From assembly GCA_044221135.1 (NCBI GenBank), contig JBGAPT010000002.1:62001-126000 (forward strand): 64,000 nucleotides of DNA. Reading direction: 5' to 3'. A program made the translations under genes and the position numbers. Numbering within the stretch: the stretch's first letter is position 1; each line of letters opens with the position of its first letter. The notes beneath the pieces are model-generated. The model was not told where the DNA came from and did not search any database. It saw only the letters and a program-made list of their open reading frames with translations. Source of the stretch: UBA4722 sp044221135. GTDB lineage: Bacteria > Pseudomonadota > Gammaproteobacteria > DSM-16500. Positions 53,848 to 61,715 of the stretch are shown in pieces.

Positions 53848-53935
53848 TATGCTACGCACACAAAGCTTGTGCTTGTTTGCTACTTAAGGGGGAGAATCGT
53901 GATTTCTCCCCCTTAAGAATCTCAAATCGCGTTAT
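53848..53935 (+). repeat. Two-hairpin intergenic repeat, copy B
   Basis: A small hairpin GCACA...TGTGC (53856-53872), then CTTAAGGGGGAGA (53883-53895) pairing with TCTCCCCCTTAAG (53905-53917), then AATCTCAAATCGCG. Same order and tail as copy A at 566-649, including the CAAAGC loop of the first hairpin. It fills the rest of the gap before pgi. Confidence 0.8.
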
Positions 53936-54020
53936 GTCAGCGTGAACCACCGTTGATGCAATATCTAATAAAATCAGGTATCCTACCTGTCCCGGACCTA
54001 AGCTTTCCCATAAAATATCC

Positions 54021-55664
54021 ATGAACAAATTGACTGAGCAAGCAGAATGGCAAGCACTACAAGCTCATGAAAAAATGATTGCTCAATACCGCATGCAAGA
54101 TTGGTTTAACCAAGATCCGCAGCGATTTTCCCGCTTTTCCTTGGTTGTAGGCGAAATTTTATTAGATTACTCAAAAAATAGAATCACAGCAGAGACTATT
54201 CATTTATTAAATCAATTAGCTAAAGCCTGTCATTTAACCCATAAAATCAATGAATTATTTTCGGGTGCACTCGTTAATCGCACGGAAAAACGTCCTGCGC
54301 TGCACACTGCCTTACGTGCTCCAAAAACACAATCTCTCTTTGTTAACGGCCAAAATATTATACCTACCATACATGCAACCTTAGAAAAAATGCGCGAATT
54401 CACTGATAAAGTTCGCGATAAAACGTGGCGCGGCATTACCAACAAACCCATACGCGACATCGTCAATATTGGCATTGGCGGCTCCCACTTAGGTCCTCTG
54501 ATGGCTGTTTCAGCGCTAGCTGATTTTTCTAAAGAAGATTTACGCTGCCATTTCATTTCCAATATTGACAGTGCACATTTACACGCTGTATTAAAGCAAC
54601 TTGATCCAGAAACTACTTTATTTATTATTTCATCCAAATCATTCACCACTCTGGAAACCATAACCAATGCAGTAACACTAAAGCAATGGTTACAAACCCA
54701 ACTCAAGACCCAAAATGTAACGCCTCATTTTATTGCCATCACTGCTGCAACTGAAAAAGCACTTGCTTTTGGTATTCCTAAAGAAAATATTTTTAAATTA
54801 TGGGATTGGGTGGGAGGACGTTACTCTATTTGGTCAGCAATAGGATTACCTGTAGCATTGCTTATTGGCATGGATCATTTCTCACAATTCCTCGCTGGTG
54901 CGCATGCTATGGATCAACATTTTCAACATGCCGAATTCACTCAAAATATGCCTGTACTCATGGGATTACTCGGTATCTGGTATATTAATTTTTTCGGTAC
55001 AACGCATCATGCTATCGTACCTTACTCGCACCCTCTGCATTATCTACGTGCACACATTCAACAACTGGACATGGAAAGCAATGGTAAAAGTATCACGCAT
55101 GATGGTGAAGCCATACATTTTTTAACGGGCCCGGTTATTTTAGGTGAACAAGGTTGTAATGGACAGCATGCATTTCATCAATTATTTCACCAAGGCAGCC
55201 ATTTAATTCCTGTTGATTTTATTTTAGCAGGAAAGGGAAAAGACGAATTTGATCACCATTACTCTATCTTAGTCGGCAGCGGATTAAGCCAAGCCAAAGC
55301 GCTCATGCAAGGCAAATCTTATGCCGAAGCCTTAGCAGAACTACCCCTTGAAAAGGGTACAACAGATGAACGTGAACAACTCGCAAAACACAAAGCGATG
55401 CCTGGCAATAAACCAAGCAACATTTTATTTCTTGATAAACTAACACCCTACAATCTAGGCTCTTTAATTGCGCTATATGAACACAAAACATTTGTCCAGG
55501 GTGCTATTTGGGATATTAATTCTTTTGATCAATGGGGTGTTGAACTGGGAAAAAATTTACTATCTCCTATTTTGACTTCTTTGAACTCGCAAAGCAAAAT
55601 CTCCCATGATTCTTCAACTGAAGGGCTCATACAACATTATAAAAAGCTTAGGAAAAACACATGA
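54021..55664 (+). CDS. pgi: Glucose-6-phosphate isomerase
   Basis: Interconverts glucose-6-phosphate and fructose-6-phosphate. 547 aa. NIGIGGSHLGPLMA, FIISSKSFTTLETITNA, WVGGRYSIWSAIGLP, the signature GEQGCNGQHAFHQLFHQG, and INSFDQWGVELGK are all present with the catalytic Glu, His and Lys. Its stop overlaps the lptM start (ATGA). Confidence 0.97.
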   Translation: MNKLTEQAEWQALQAHEKMIAQYRMQDWFNQDPQRFSRFSLVVGEILLDYSKNRITAETIHLLNQLAKACHLTHKINELFSGALVNRTEKRPALHTALRAPKTQSLFVNGQNIIPTIHATLEKMREFTDKVRDKTWRGITNKPIRDIVNIGIGGSHLGPLMAVSALADFSKEDLRCHFISNIDSAHLHAVLKQLDPETTLFIISSKSFTTLETITNAVTLKQWLQTQLKTQNVTPHFIAITAATEKALAFGIPKENIFKLWDWVGGRYSIWSAIGLPVALLIGMDHFSQFLAGAHAMDQHFQHAEFTQNMPVLMGLLGIWYINFFGTTHHAIVPYSHPLHYLRAHIQQLDMESNGKSITHDGEAIHFLTGPVILGEQGCNGQHAFHQLFHQGSHLIPVDFILAGKGKDEFDHHYSILVGSGLSQAKALMQGKSYAEALAELPLEKGTTDEREQLAKHKAMPGNKPSNILFLDKLTPYNLGSLIALYEHKTFVQGAIWDINSFDQWGVELGKNLLSPILTSLNSQSKISHDSSTEGLIQHYKKLRKNT

Positions 55665-55777
55665 GAAATTTTCTTATCTCTATTATCTTTTGTTGTATGC
55701 TTGTAAGCTGTGGGCAATCAGGTCATTTATATTTACCCGTGGATAACTCAAACAACACATCGTCTCTTGGAAAATAA
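55661..55777 (+). CDS. lptM: LptM-like minimal lipoprotein (YifL family)
   Basis: 38 codons. A hydrophobic signal (MRNFLISIIFCCML) ends in the lipobox LVSC with Cys17, followed by GQSGHLYLPVDN, matching the CGxxGPLYLP core of LptM/YifL, which helps mature the LPS translocon LptD-LptE. It overlaps pgi by 4 nt (ATGA) and is followed without a gap by dapF (TAAATG), the classical yifL-dapF neighbourhood. It is about half the E. coli length and lacks the disordered tail. Confidence 0.8.
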   Translation: MRNFLISIIFCCMLVSCGQSGHLYLPVDNSNNTSSLGK

Positions 55778-56605
55778 ATGCTAACATTTTGTAAAATGCA
55801 CGGTCTAGGCAATGATTTTATGGTAGTGGATACAATCCATCAGCCAATGGATATTCACAAAATACCTATTACTTTACTTGCTGATCGGCATTTAGGTGTT
55901 GGCTTTGATCAATTATTAATAGTTACAAAATCATTAATTGCCGATTTTGCCTGTCGTATTTTTAATGCGGATGGAAGTGAAGCAGAACAATGTGGCAATG
56001 GCATGCGGTGTATCGCACGTTACGTGCAAGAAGAAAAGCTCACTCAGAAAAAATCGTTAACCTTTGAAACTGTATCAGGTCTTGTTGATGTGATCATCCA
56101 TAACTATGACCATATTGAAGTCAAAATGGGTATTCCTTGTTTTGAGCCTGAAAAAATTCCTTTCTTAACCCAAAAAATGGCAGCGCATTATGAAATTTCA
56201 ATAGACTCTATAGCGCCTCCTTTATCTTTTACGGTTCTCTCTATGGGTAACCCCCATGCTATCTTATGCGTATCTTCTATAAAAGAAGCACCTATTGCAA
56301 ACATAGGATCAAAAATCGCCACACATTCTGCTTTTCCTAAAGGCACCAATGTGGGTTTTATGGAACTCGTTAATCCACAGCACATTCGCCTACGCACTTT
56401 TGAACGCGGGGTAGGAGAGACATTTGCCTGCGGAAGCAATGCATGCGCGGCCGTAGTGGCCGGTATTCTCAACCATGGATTGGATCATAAAGTTAACGTG
56501 GAACTCACTTATGGAAATTTATTAATCGAATGGAAGGGTGAAAATTCTCTCGTCATCCTTTCAGGCGCAGCTACGCGAGTATTTTCTGGAACATATTTCA
56601 TTTAA
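55778..56605 (+). CDS. dapF: Diaminopimelate epimerase
   Basis: Racemises L,L-DAP to meso-DAP for lysine and peptidoglycan. 275 aa. KMHGLGNDFMVVD at the N-terminus, the first catalytic Cys (C72) in EQCGNGMRC, the second in FERGVGETFACGSNACA. Start chosen directly after lptM. Confidence 0.97.
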   Translation: MLTFCKMHGLGNDFMVVDTIHQPMDIHKIPITLLADRHLGVGFDQLLIVTKSLIADFACRIFNADGSEAEQCGNGMRCIARYVQEEKLTQKKSLTFETVSGLVDVIIHNYDHIEVKMGIPCFEPEKIPFLTQKMAAHYEISIDSIAPPLSFTVLSMGNPHAILCVSSIKEAPIANIGSKIATHSAFPKGTNVGFMELVNPQHIRLRTFERGVGETFACGSNACAAVVAGILNHGLDHKVNVELTYGNLLIEWKGENSLVILSGAATRVFSGTYFI

Positions 56606-56700
56606 TGTTTCACTCAAGCTTATATCAAGAACGATAATTACTGTTACTCTTAGACTGAAATGTAGTATTATTTCTCGAAATTAAAGGGATTTTTTATTTG

Positions 56701-58431
56701 ATGAAAAAACACAGAATAATTAATAAAAATTACTCCTGTCTTATAATCATTTTTTTTATGATGATTATTAACAACATTACCTCTGCAGCGCCCCCTTTGC
56801 CAGGCAGCGTGGAGCCAGGTCGAGTTCCCCAAAATTATCTGCCGCCCCCAAAACAACCTTTAAAACCATCGCAACCCATCGCTGTGCCAGAAGAAAAACC
56901 AACAAGCTTGGGACCTGAAGCAGAAAAAATTAAATTTACATTTAAAAAAATGGTTTTTGAAGGGAACCATGTCTATTCAGATGCACAGTTACTCCCCCTC
57001 TATAAGAGTAAACTCAATACCAATATCAGCATTACTGAGCTACAAACTATAGTACAAGATATCACTAATTTTTATAGAAATAATGGTTATATTTTGTCGC
57101 GCGCTGTCCTTCCGCCACAACATGTAAATGCCGGGGTCATACGCGTCCGCGTTATCGAAGGTTATGTAGATAAAATAAAAATCGTTGGCAATGCAAGAGG
57201 AGCTGAACGTATCTTATTAGCTTATGGTGAAAAAATTTCAAGCTCTAGGCCTATTCAATTAAACGTAATGGAACGATATCTACGTTTAGCAAATGAAATT
57301 CCAGGCGTACAAGTAAAAGCTGTGTTAGAACCTTCTAAAACTGAAACCGGTGCCTCAGACCTTAGCTTGGCAGTAGAAGAAAAAATAATAAATGCGTCAC
57401 TTTCCTATGACAATTATGGAACACTTTACATAGGCCCATTGCAACTCACAGCCACGACAAGTTTAAATTCTATTTTTCGCTCGGGTGATAGCACACGTTT
57501 AACCTATCTTGCCGCAACACATGGCAAAGAATTACATTATCTTGATCTTGCCTACCAAACACCCTTAGGAAGCAATGGCTTGCAAGGAATCGTTGGCGGA
57601 AATCAATCATTAACGACGCCTGGACTTACCTTAAGACCTCTACAAACACAAGGCATCGCAAATACGTATTATGCCTCGCTGCAATACCCTTTGATTCGCT
57701 CACGCTCAGCAGATTTAACACTCGATGGTGGCTTCACCTATCTAGATAGCAAAACCACTTTATTTAACAGAGAACTTCTGCTCTATAACGATCACATCCG
57801 CCCTATCAGGCTAGGTGCAATCTATAATTTTGCTGACCGCTTCAATGGAACCAATTTCTCCTCAGTGCACCTTGAACAAGGCCTTAAAATTCTAGGAGCA
57901 AGCAGTGATCCCACTTCATTCACTACATCACGTTTTGGAGCAGATGGTATATTTACTAAGGTGAACGGCCAGATTGGCCACGTCCAACCCTTTTTGAATA
58001 ATCGCCTTTCATTCTATACGCTCGCTCAAATACAATATTCATTTAATCCACTCCTGTCTTCTGAGCAATTTGGATTTGGCGGCAGCCAAGTGGGTCGCGG
58101 CTATGACCCTGCAGAAATATTAGGTGACCGAGGCGCCGCAGGCACTTTAGAACTTCGACTGAATACTTTTCCGAATGGGTTTATCTTACAATCAGTACAG
58201 TTTTATACCTATTACGATGCGGGTGTCATCTGGAACATCAAAAACGTGCCTAATACCAAGAAAAAACAAAGTGCTACATCGACTGGATTTGGTGCACGCT
58301 TTGCATTTTCAAAATTGATATCCGGCAATGTCATGTACACCCAAGTACTCACAAAAAGCATTGCCTCAGAAGCAATAGTAGGTCGCGGTAGAACTCCAAA
58401 AATCTACTTTAGTTTGGTTGCGTCAGTATAA
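56701..58431 (+). CDS. TpsB-type outer-membrane transporter (ShlB/FhaC/HecB family)
   Basis: 576 aa from the ATG at 56701. Signal peptide, a Pro-rich linker (about 30-65), two POTRA-like domains (MVFEGNHVYSDAQL and VRVIEGYVDKIKIVGN), then a C-terminal barrel with the Omp85 lid-loop motif as GRGYDPAEILGDRG, ending in an aromatic strand (IYFSLVASV). Such proteins secrete a TpsA partner by two-partner secretion. No TpsA gene is adjacent: downstream is the convergent pyrC, overlapping by 28 nt. The partner may lie elsewhere. Confidence 0.87.
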   Translation: MKKHRIINKNYSCLIIIFFMMIINNITSAAPPLPGSVEPGRVPQNYLPPPKQPLKPSQPIAVPEEKPTSLGPEAEKIKFTFKKMVFEGNHVYSDAQLLPLYKSKLNTNISITELQTIVQDITNFYRNNGYILSRAVLPPQHVNAGVIRVRVIEGYVDKIKIVGNARGAERILLAYGEKISSSRPIQLNVMERYLRLANEIPGVQVKAVLEPSKTETGASDLSLAVEEKIINASLSYDNYGTLYIGPLQLTATTSLNSIFRSGDSTRLTYLAATHGKELHYLDLAYQTPLGSNGLQGIVGGNQSLTTPGLTLRPLQTQGIANTYYASLQYPLIRSRSADLTLDGGFTYLDSKTTLFNRELLLYNDHIRPIRLGAIYNFADRFNGTNFSSVHLEQGLKILGASSDPTSFTTSRFGADGIFTKVNGQIGHVQPFLNNRLSFYTLAQIQYSFNPLLSSEQFGFGGSQVGRGYDPAEILGDRGAAGTLELRLNTFPNGFILQSVQFYTYYDAGVIWNIKNVPNTKKKQSATSTGFGARFAFSKLISGNVMYTQVLTKSIASEAIVGRGRTPKIYFSLVASV

Positions 58432-59636
58432 CAATGTCCCCGCAAGAGAGTATAAACAGGGCAACCCCGCAGCACCCGTCCTGCATACGGTGACCAACCA
58501 CATTTAGTTTTCAATTCTTTCTCAGAAATTTGCACTTCTTTCTTAAGATCAACCAACACTAAATCATTATTTTTTTCTAACTTAAAAATTTCTCGCGCAC
58601 GTTTTGATGTCAATGAAATGATTTCATCAAGGCTCAATAAATTTTCATAATGCGCATTTAATAATAATGTCAGCGTTGTTTCGATACCTGGCATGCCTGA
58701 GGGACACTCGCCATATATCTTTTCTTTTTCAGCAAGCGTATGAGGCGCATGATCAGAACCTATCGTATCTATAATACCTTCATGAATAGCTGAAAACAGT
58801 GCAGCGCGATCTGTTGCCAAACGCAGCGGTGGATTGACAACCGCTTTACCTTTTAGGATAGGATAAGCCGTACTGTCTAAAAATAAGTGATGCGGTGTTG
58901 TTTCAGCATAAACAGGCAGTCCTGCCTGCTTTGCTCGGTCAATCAAGCGAATTTCATCAAGGCTTGAGACATGTAAAATATAGAGCCTAGTCTGATAACG
59001 CTCAGTCAACGCAATGGCTTTTTTAACCGCACGGCACGCCACTTGCACATTACGAATTTCTGAATGCACGGCATATTCTTTTCTGTCTTTAAATTCTGCT
59101 TTACGTTGCTGCAATAAATGCTCATCTTCCGCATGTACAGCGACTAATAAATTATTTTCTGCTGCAATGCGAAAAACTTTTTCTAAACTCTCATCATCGT
59201 CAATCACCAAGTTCCCGGTGCTGCATCCCATGAATACTTTGATTCCAATGATTTCATCTTTGACCTTAGCAATTTCATCTAGATGATTTTTATCAGCACC
59301 AAAAAAAAGTTGATAACGCAAAGGAATACCGACTTCCTCTAACTGAATATCAATAAGTGCTTTTTTCTCATGTAAATAAGTTTGCGTAATAGTAGGAGGC
59401 AATGTATTAGGCATATCAAACACAGTGGTATAACCACCACGAATTGAAGCTGCAGCAGCAGTACGCCAGTCTTCTTTGTACTCATGGCCCGGTGTTCTAA
59501 AATGTACGTGTGGATCAATCAAAGCGGGCAATAGTGTCAAGCTAGCATCATTAATCACGATGTCTTGCTCGCTGGCAATGGCAGGTAAATCCACTAATGC
59601 ACCATAACTATCTCTGACTTTTTCAATTTTAATCAT
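58404..59636 (-). CDS. pyrC: Dihydroorotase
   Basis: Cyclises carbamoyl-aspartate to dihydroorotate. 410 aa, type I-like. DPHVHFRTPG supplies the first metal ligands (H43, H45), K133 in IGIKVFMG is the expected carboxylated Lys, VAVHAED and LYILHVSS follow, and D in IGSDHAPH is the catalytic Asp. Its start overlaps the pyrI stop (TAATG). Confidence 0.95.
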   Translation of the reverse strand: MIKIEKVRDSYGALVDLPAIASEQDIVINDASLTLLPALIDPHVHFRTPGHEYKEDWRTAAAASIRGGYTTVFDMPNTLPPTITQTYLHEKKALIDIQLEEVGIPLRYQLFFGADKNHLDEIAKVKDEIIGIKVFMGCSTGNLVIDDDESLEKVFRIAAENNLLVAVHAEDEHLLQQRKAEFKDRKEYAVHSEIRNVQVACRAVKKAIALTERYQTRLYILHVSSLDEIRLIDRAKQAGLPVYAETTPHHLFLDSTAYPILKGKAVVNPPLRLATDRAALFSAIHEGIIDTIGSDHAPHTLAEKEKIYGECPSGMPGIETTLTLLLNAHYENLLSLDEIISLTSKRAREIFKLEKNNDLVLVDLKKEVQISEKELKTKCGWSPYAGRVLRGCPVYTLLRGHCYTDATKLK

Positions 59637-59917
59637 TAAATATTAACCTTCACTTGATCTCGATCAAACATTTTCTCACAATAATGACAAAGAAGTTTGA
59701 TTTGCTTACCCTGGTCTTCAATATGAAAAAAACTTTTTTCTATTTTTAATAAATCTTTTAATTTAAGTAATTTACTCGGTAAATTAAGCCCCATCGTCAC
59801 TTTATTTTTACTCTGTAACACATTCAACAAATGCATAATCCGTGGCGCCTGTCCTGGACGGATATGATCAATCACGGTACCATTTTTTATCGCAGAAACT
59901 GGAAGTGTTTTACTCAT
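59636..59917 (-). CDS. pyrI: Miniature aspartate carbamoyltransferase regulatory subunit
   Basis: 93 aa against about 153 in E. coli. The N-terminal allosteric half is recognisable: AIKNGTVIDHI (the H and D that bind nucleotide), TMGLNLPS and LLKIE. After IEKSFF the sequence jumps to KLLCHYCEKMFDRDQV, the last zinc-domain segment. About 60 residues are missing, including the CPNSNC cysteine pair and the end of the nucleotide pocket. The frame is clean, coupled by overlap to pyrB (ATGA) and pyrC (TAATG), so it is probably expressed rather than a decaying pseudogene. Confidence 0.85.
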   Translation of the reverse strand: MSKTLPVSAIKNGTVIDHIRPGQAPRIMHLLNVLQSKNKVTMGLNLPSKLLKLKDLLKIEKSFFHIEDQGKQIKLLCHYCEKMFDRDQVKVNI

Positions 59918-60843
59918 GGTAACTTCTCATTTAGTAATAAGGCTAGTAGGGCTTGGCGCACATAGACGCCATTCGCCGCTTGAATAAAATAATGCGAATA
60001 CGGTGTTTTATCTACACCCACATCAATTTCATTTATTCTTGGCAAAGGATGTAATATTTTTAAATTAGTTTTAATTTTAGCGCTATTTAATAACGCAGGC
60101 GTCAAAATATAATTATTTTTTACTACTTGATATTCTGTCTCACTAAACCGCTCTTGCTGAATACGAGTCAAATACAGAATATCTACTTTAGGTAATACTT
60201 CTTCCATAGAACGATGGAAAGAAAAACGCACCCCTTGTTTTTTTAATGCATCACAAATAGGCTCTGGCAACGCCAATCCTTCTGGAGAGACTAAGTAAAG
60301 GCGCACATCAAACAACATGCAAGCTTGAGCAAAAGAATGGATGGTGCGTCCATATTTTAAATCACCCACTAACGCAATACTTAAACCATCTAAATTCTTT
60401 TGACATTCTTGAATTGTGAATAAATCAACTAATGCTTGCGTTGGATGTTGATTGGCGCCATCGCCAGCATTAATAACAGGTTTTGCTGAAACTTCAGCTG
60501 CTAAACGTGCAGCGCCTTCGCGTGGATGTCGAATAACAATTAAATCGGCATACTCAGAAATAACCCGGATGGTATCATGCAGTGTTTCGCCTTTTTTAAT
60601 AGAAAGCCCTTCATCACTAGAAAAGCCTATAGATTGTCCGCCTAAACGTAAAGTGGCTGCCTCAAAAGACAAACGTGTGCGAGTAGAAGCTTCAAAAAAA
60701 CAGTGCGCAACTATTTTACCGCGGATCATTTGAAAAGCAGGCTCTTGTTTTAAACGCTGAGCCGTTTTTAAAATAAGCTGAATTTGTTCAAGTGACAAAT
60801 CTTTTATAGATAAGATATCGTGCCCGTAAAGCGAATTTATCAT
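59914..60843 (-). CDS. pyrB: Aspartate carbamoyltransferase catalytic subunit
   Basis: First committed pyrimidine step. 309 aa. FFEASTRTRLSFE (carbamoyl-phosphate loop, about 49-61), IRHPREGA, DGANQHPTQALVDLFTI and ILHPLPRINEID are complete. It leads pyrB-pyrI-pyrC, divergent from pyrE-pyrF across palindrome 2. Confidence 0.97.
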   Translation of the reverse strand: MINSLYGHDILSIKDLSLEQIQLILKTAQRLKQEPAFQMIRGKIVAHCFFEASTRTRLSFEAATLRLGGQSIGFSSDEGLSIKKGETLHDTIRVISEYADLIVIRHPREGAARLAAEVSAKPVINAGDGANQHPTQALVDLFTIQECQKNLDGLSIALVGDLKYGRTIHSFAQACMLFDVRLYLVSPEGLALPEPICDALKKQGVRFSFHRSMEEVLPKVDILYLTRIQQERFSETEYQVVKNNYILTPALLNSAKIKTNLKILHPLPRINEIDVGVDKTPYSHYFIQAANGVYVRQALLALLLNEKLP

Positions 60844-60890
60844 CTACTCACCCCAACTTTTTAGGTATACTTCGTTAGCGTATAACTATA

Positions 60891-61049
60891 TCAGCACAGA
60901 ATCAGCAAAGCTCATATTTGGCCAATCTTGCGAGATCGCTTTGTAAAAATCTGCTCACATATTTAGTATATGCTCCGCTATTTTTACAAAGCGATCTCGC
61001 AGCCTTGGCTCAAATCTGAGCTTTTTTCGCAAAACCAAGATAGTGCTGA
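60891..61049. repeat. Long imperfect palindrome 2 (about 159 bp)
   Basis: Outer ends CAGCAC/GTGCTG, then arms sharing GCGAGATCGCTTTGTAAAAA and AAGCTCANATTTG, and a centre near 60957-60975 reading TGCTC, ACATATTTAGTATATG, CTCCGC. It occupies most of the 275-nt gap between the divergent pyrB and pyrE. Same family plan as the elements at 20996 and 48418, with different arm sequence. Confidence 0.9.
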
Positions 61050-61059
61050 ATAGATACGT

Positions 61060-61086
61060 TTGCGTTTGCTTTTGGTTTCGTATTAT
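61060..61086 (+). promoter_or_regulatory. Possible pyrE promoter
   Basis: TTGCGT (61060-61065), a 15-nt spacer and TATTAT (61081-61086), 32 nt before the pyrE ATG, just outside palindrome 2. The spacer is short, so the call is tentative. Confidence 0.35.
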
Positions 61087-61118
61087 GTTGGAATTGCCGA
61101 GTTAAGGACAGAGATATT

Positions 61119-61715
61119 ATGAATTACAAACCACTTATTCTTTCACTCTACGAAATCGGCGCCATTAAGTTCGGTGATTTTACCTTAAAAAGCGGAAATA
61201 AATCAACCATATACCTTGATCTTAGGCAAATTATTTCCTACCCGGAAGTGTTGCGCGCTGTGGCTGAAACTATTTGGCAGCAAGTCAATGGTTATCCCGT
61301 TGACGTCATCTGCGGTGTACCTTATACCGCCTTACCAATCGCCACTTGCATTGCCCTCAAGCAAGACCTCCCTATGGTAATGCGTCGAAAAGAACCTAAA
61401 GACTATGGCACCAAACAACGTATCGAAGGCGCCTTCAAGACAGGGCAGCAATGTTTAATCATCGAAGATATCATCACGACTGGCAGCAGCATTCTAGAAA
61501 CAGCAGAAGACATTGAAGTAGTTGGATTAAAAGTTAAGCATGTCGGTGTACTCATTAACAGAGAGCAAGGTGGAAAAGAAAATTTACAAAAACATCAGTA
61601 CAGTTTGCATGCTGCCTTTACTCTAAAAGAAGTCCTAAATACACTGCTCGTTTCACACGTATTACCTGACTCTGAACGTATTATTGTTAATGCCCTCTTA
61701 CATGAAAATGCATAA
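61119..61715 (+). CDS. pyrE: Orotate phosphoribosyltransferase, eukaryotic UMP-synthase-like
   Basis: Transfers ribose-5-phosphate from PRPP to orotate. 198 aa. The PRPP-binding motif is CLIIEDIITTGSSILE. KFGDFTLKSG, VICGVPYTALPIAT, RRKEPKDYGTK and REQGGKENL are nearly the same as the N-terminal domain of animal UMP synthase, and differ from the E. coli PyrE style. AAGGA precedes the ATG. It overlaps pyrF in another frame. Confidence 0.95.
   Translation: MNYKPLILSLYEIGAIKFGDFTLKSGNKSTIYLDLRQIISYPEVLRAVAETIWQQVNGYPVDVICGVPYTALPIATCIALKQDLPMVMRRKEPKDYGTKQRIEGAFKTGQQCLIIEDIITTGSSILETAEDIEVVGLKVKHVGVLINREQGGKENLQKHQYSLHAAFTLKEVLNTLLVSHVLPDSERIIVNALLHENA

Noticed and set aside
59636..59917. pyrI as a pseudogene
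   Set aside because: The frame is uninterrupted and shares overlapping start and stop codons with both neighbours, so it is treated as a shortened gene.
60891..61049. Classical pyrBI attenuator
   Set aside because: No leader peptide or T-tract was seen, and the structure belongs to a family also found away from pyrimidine genes.
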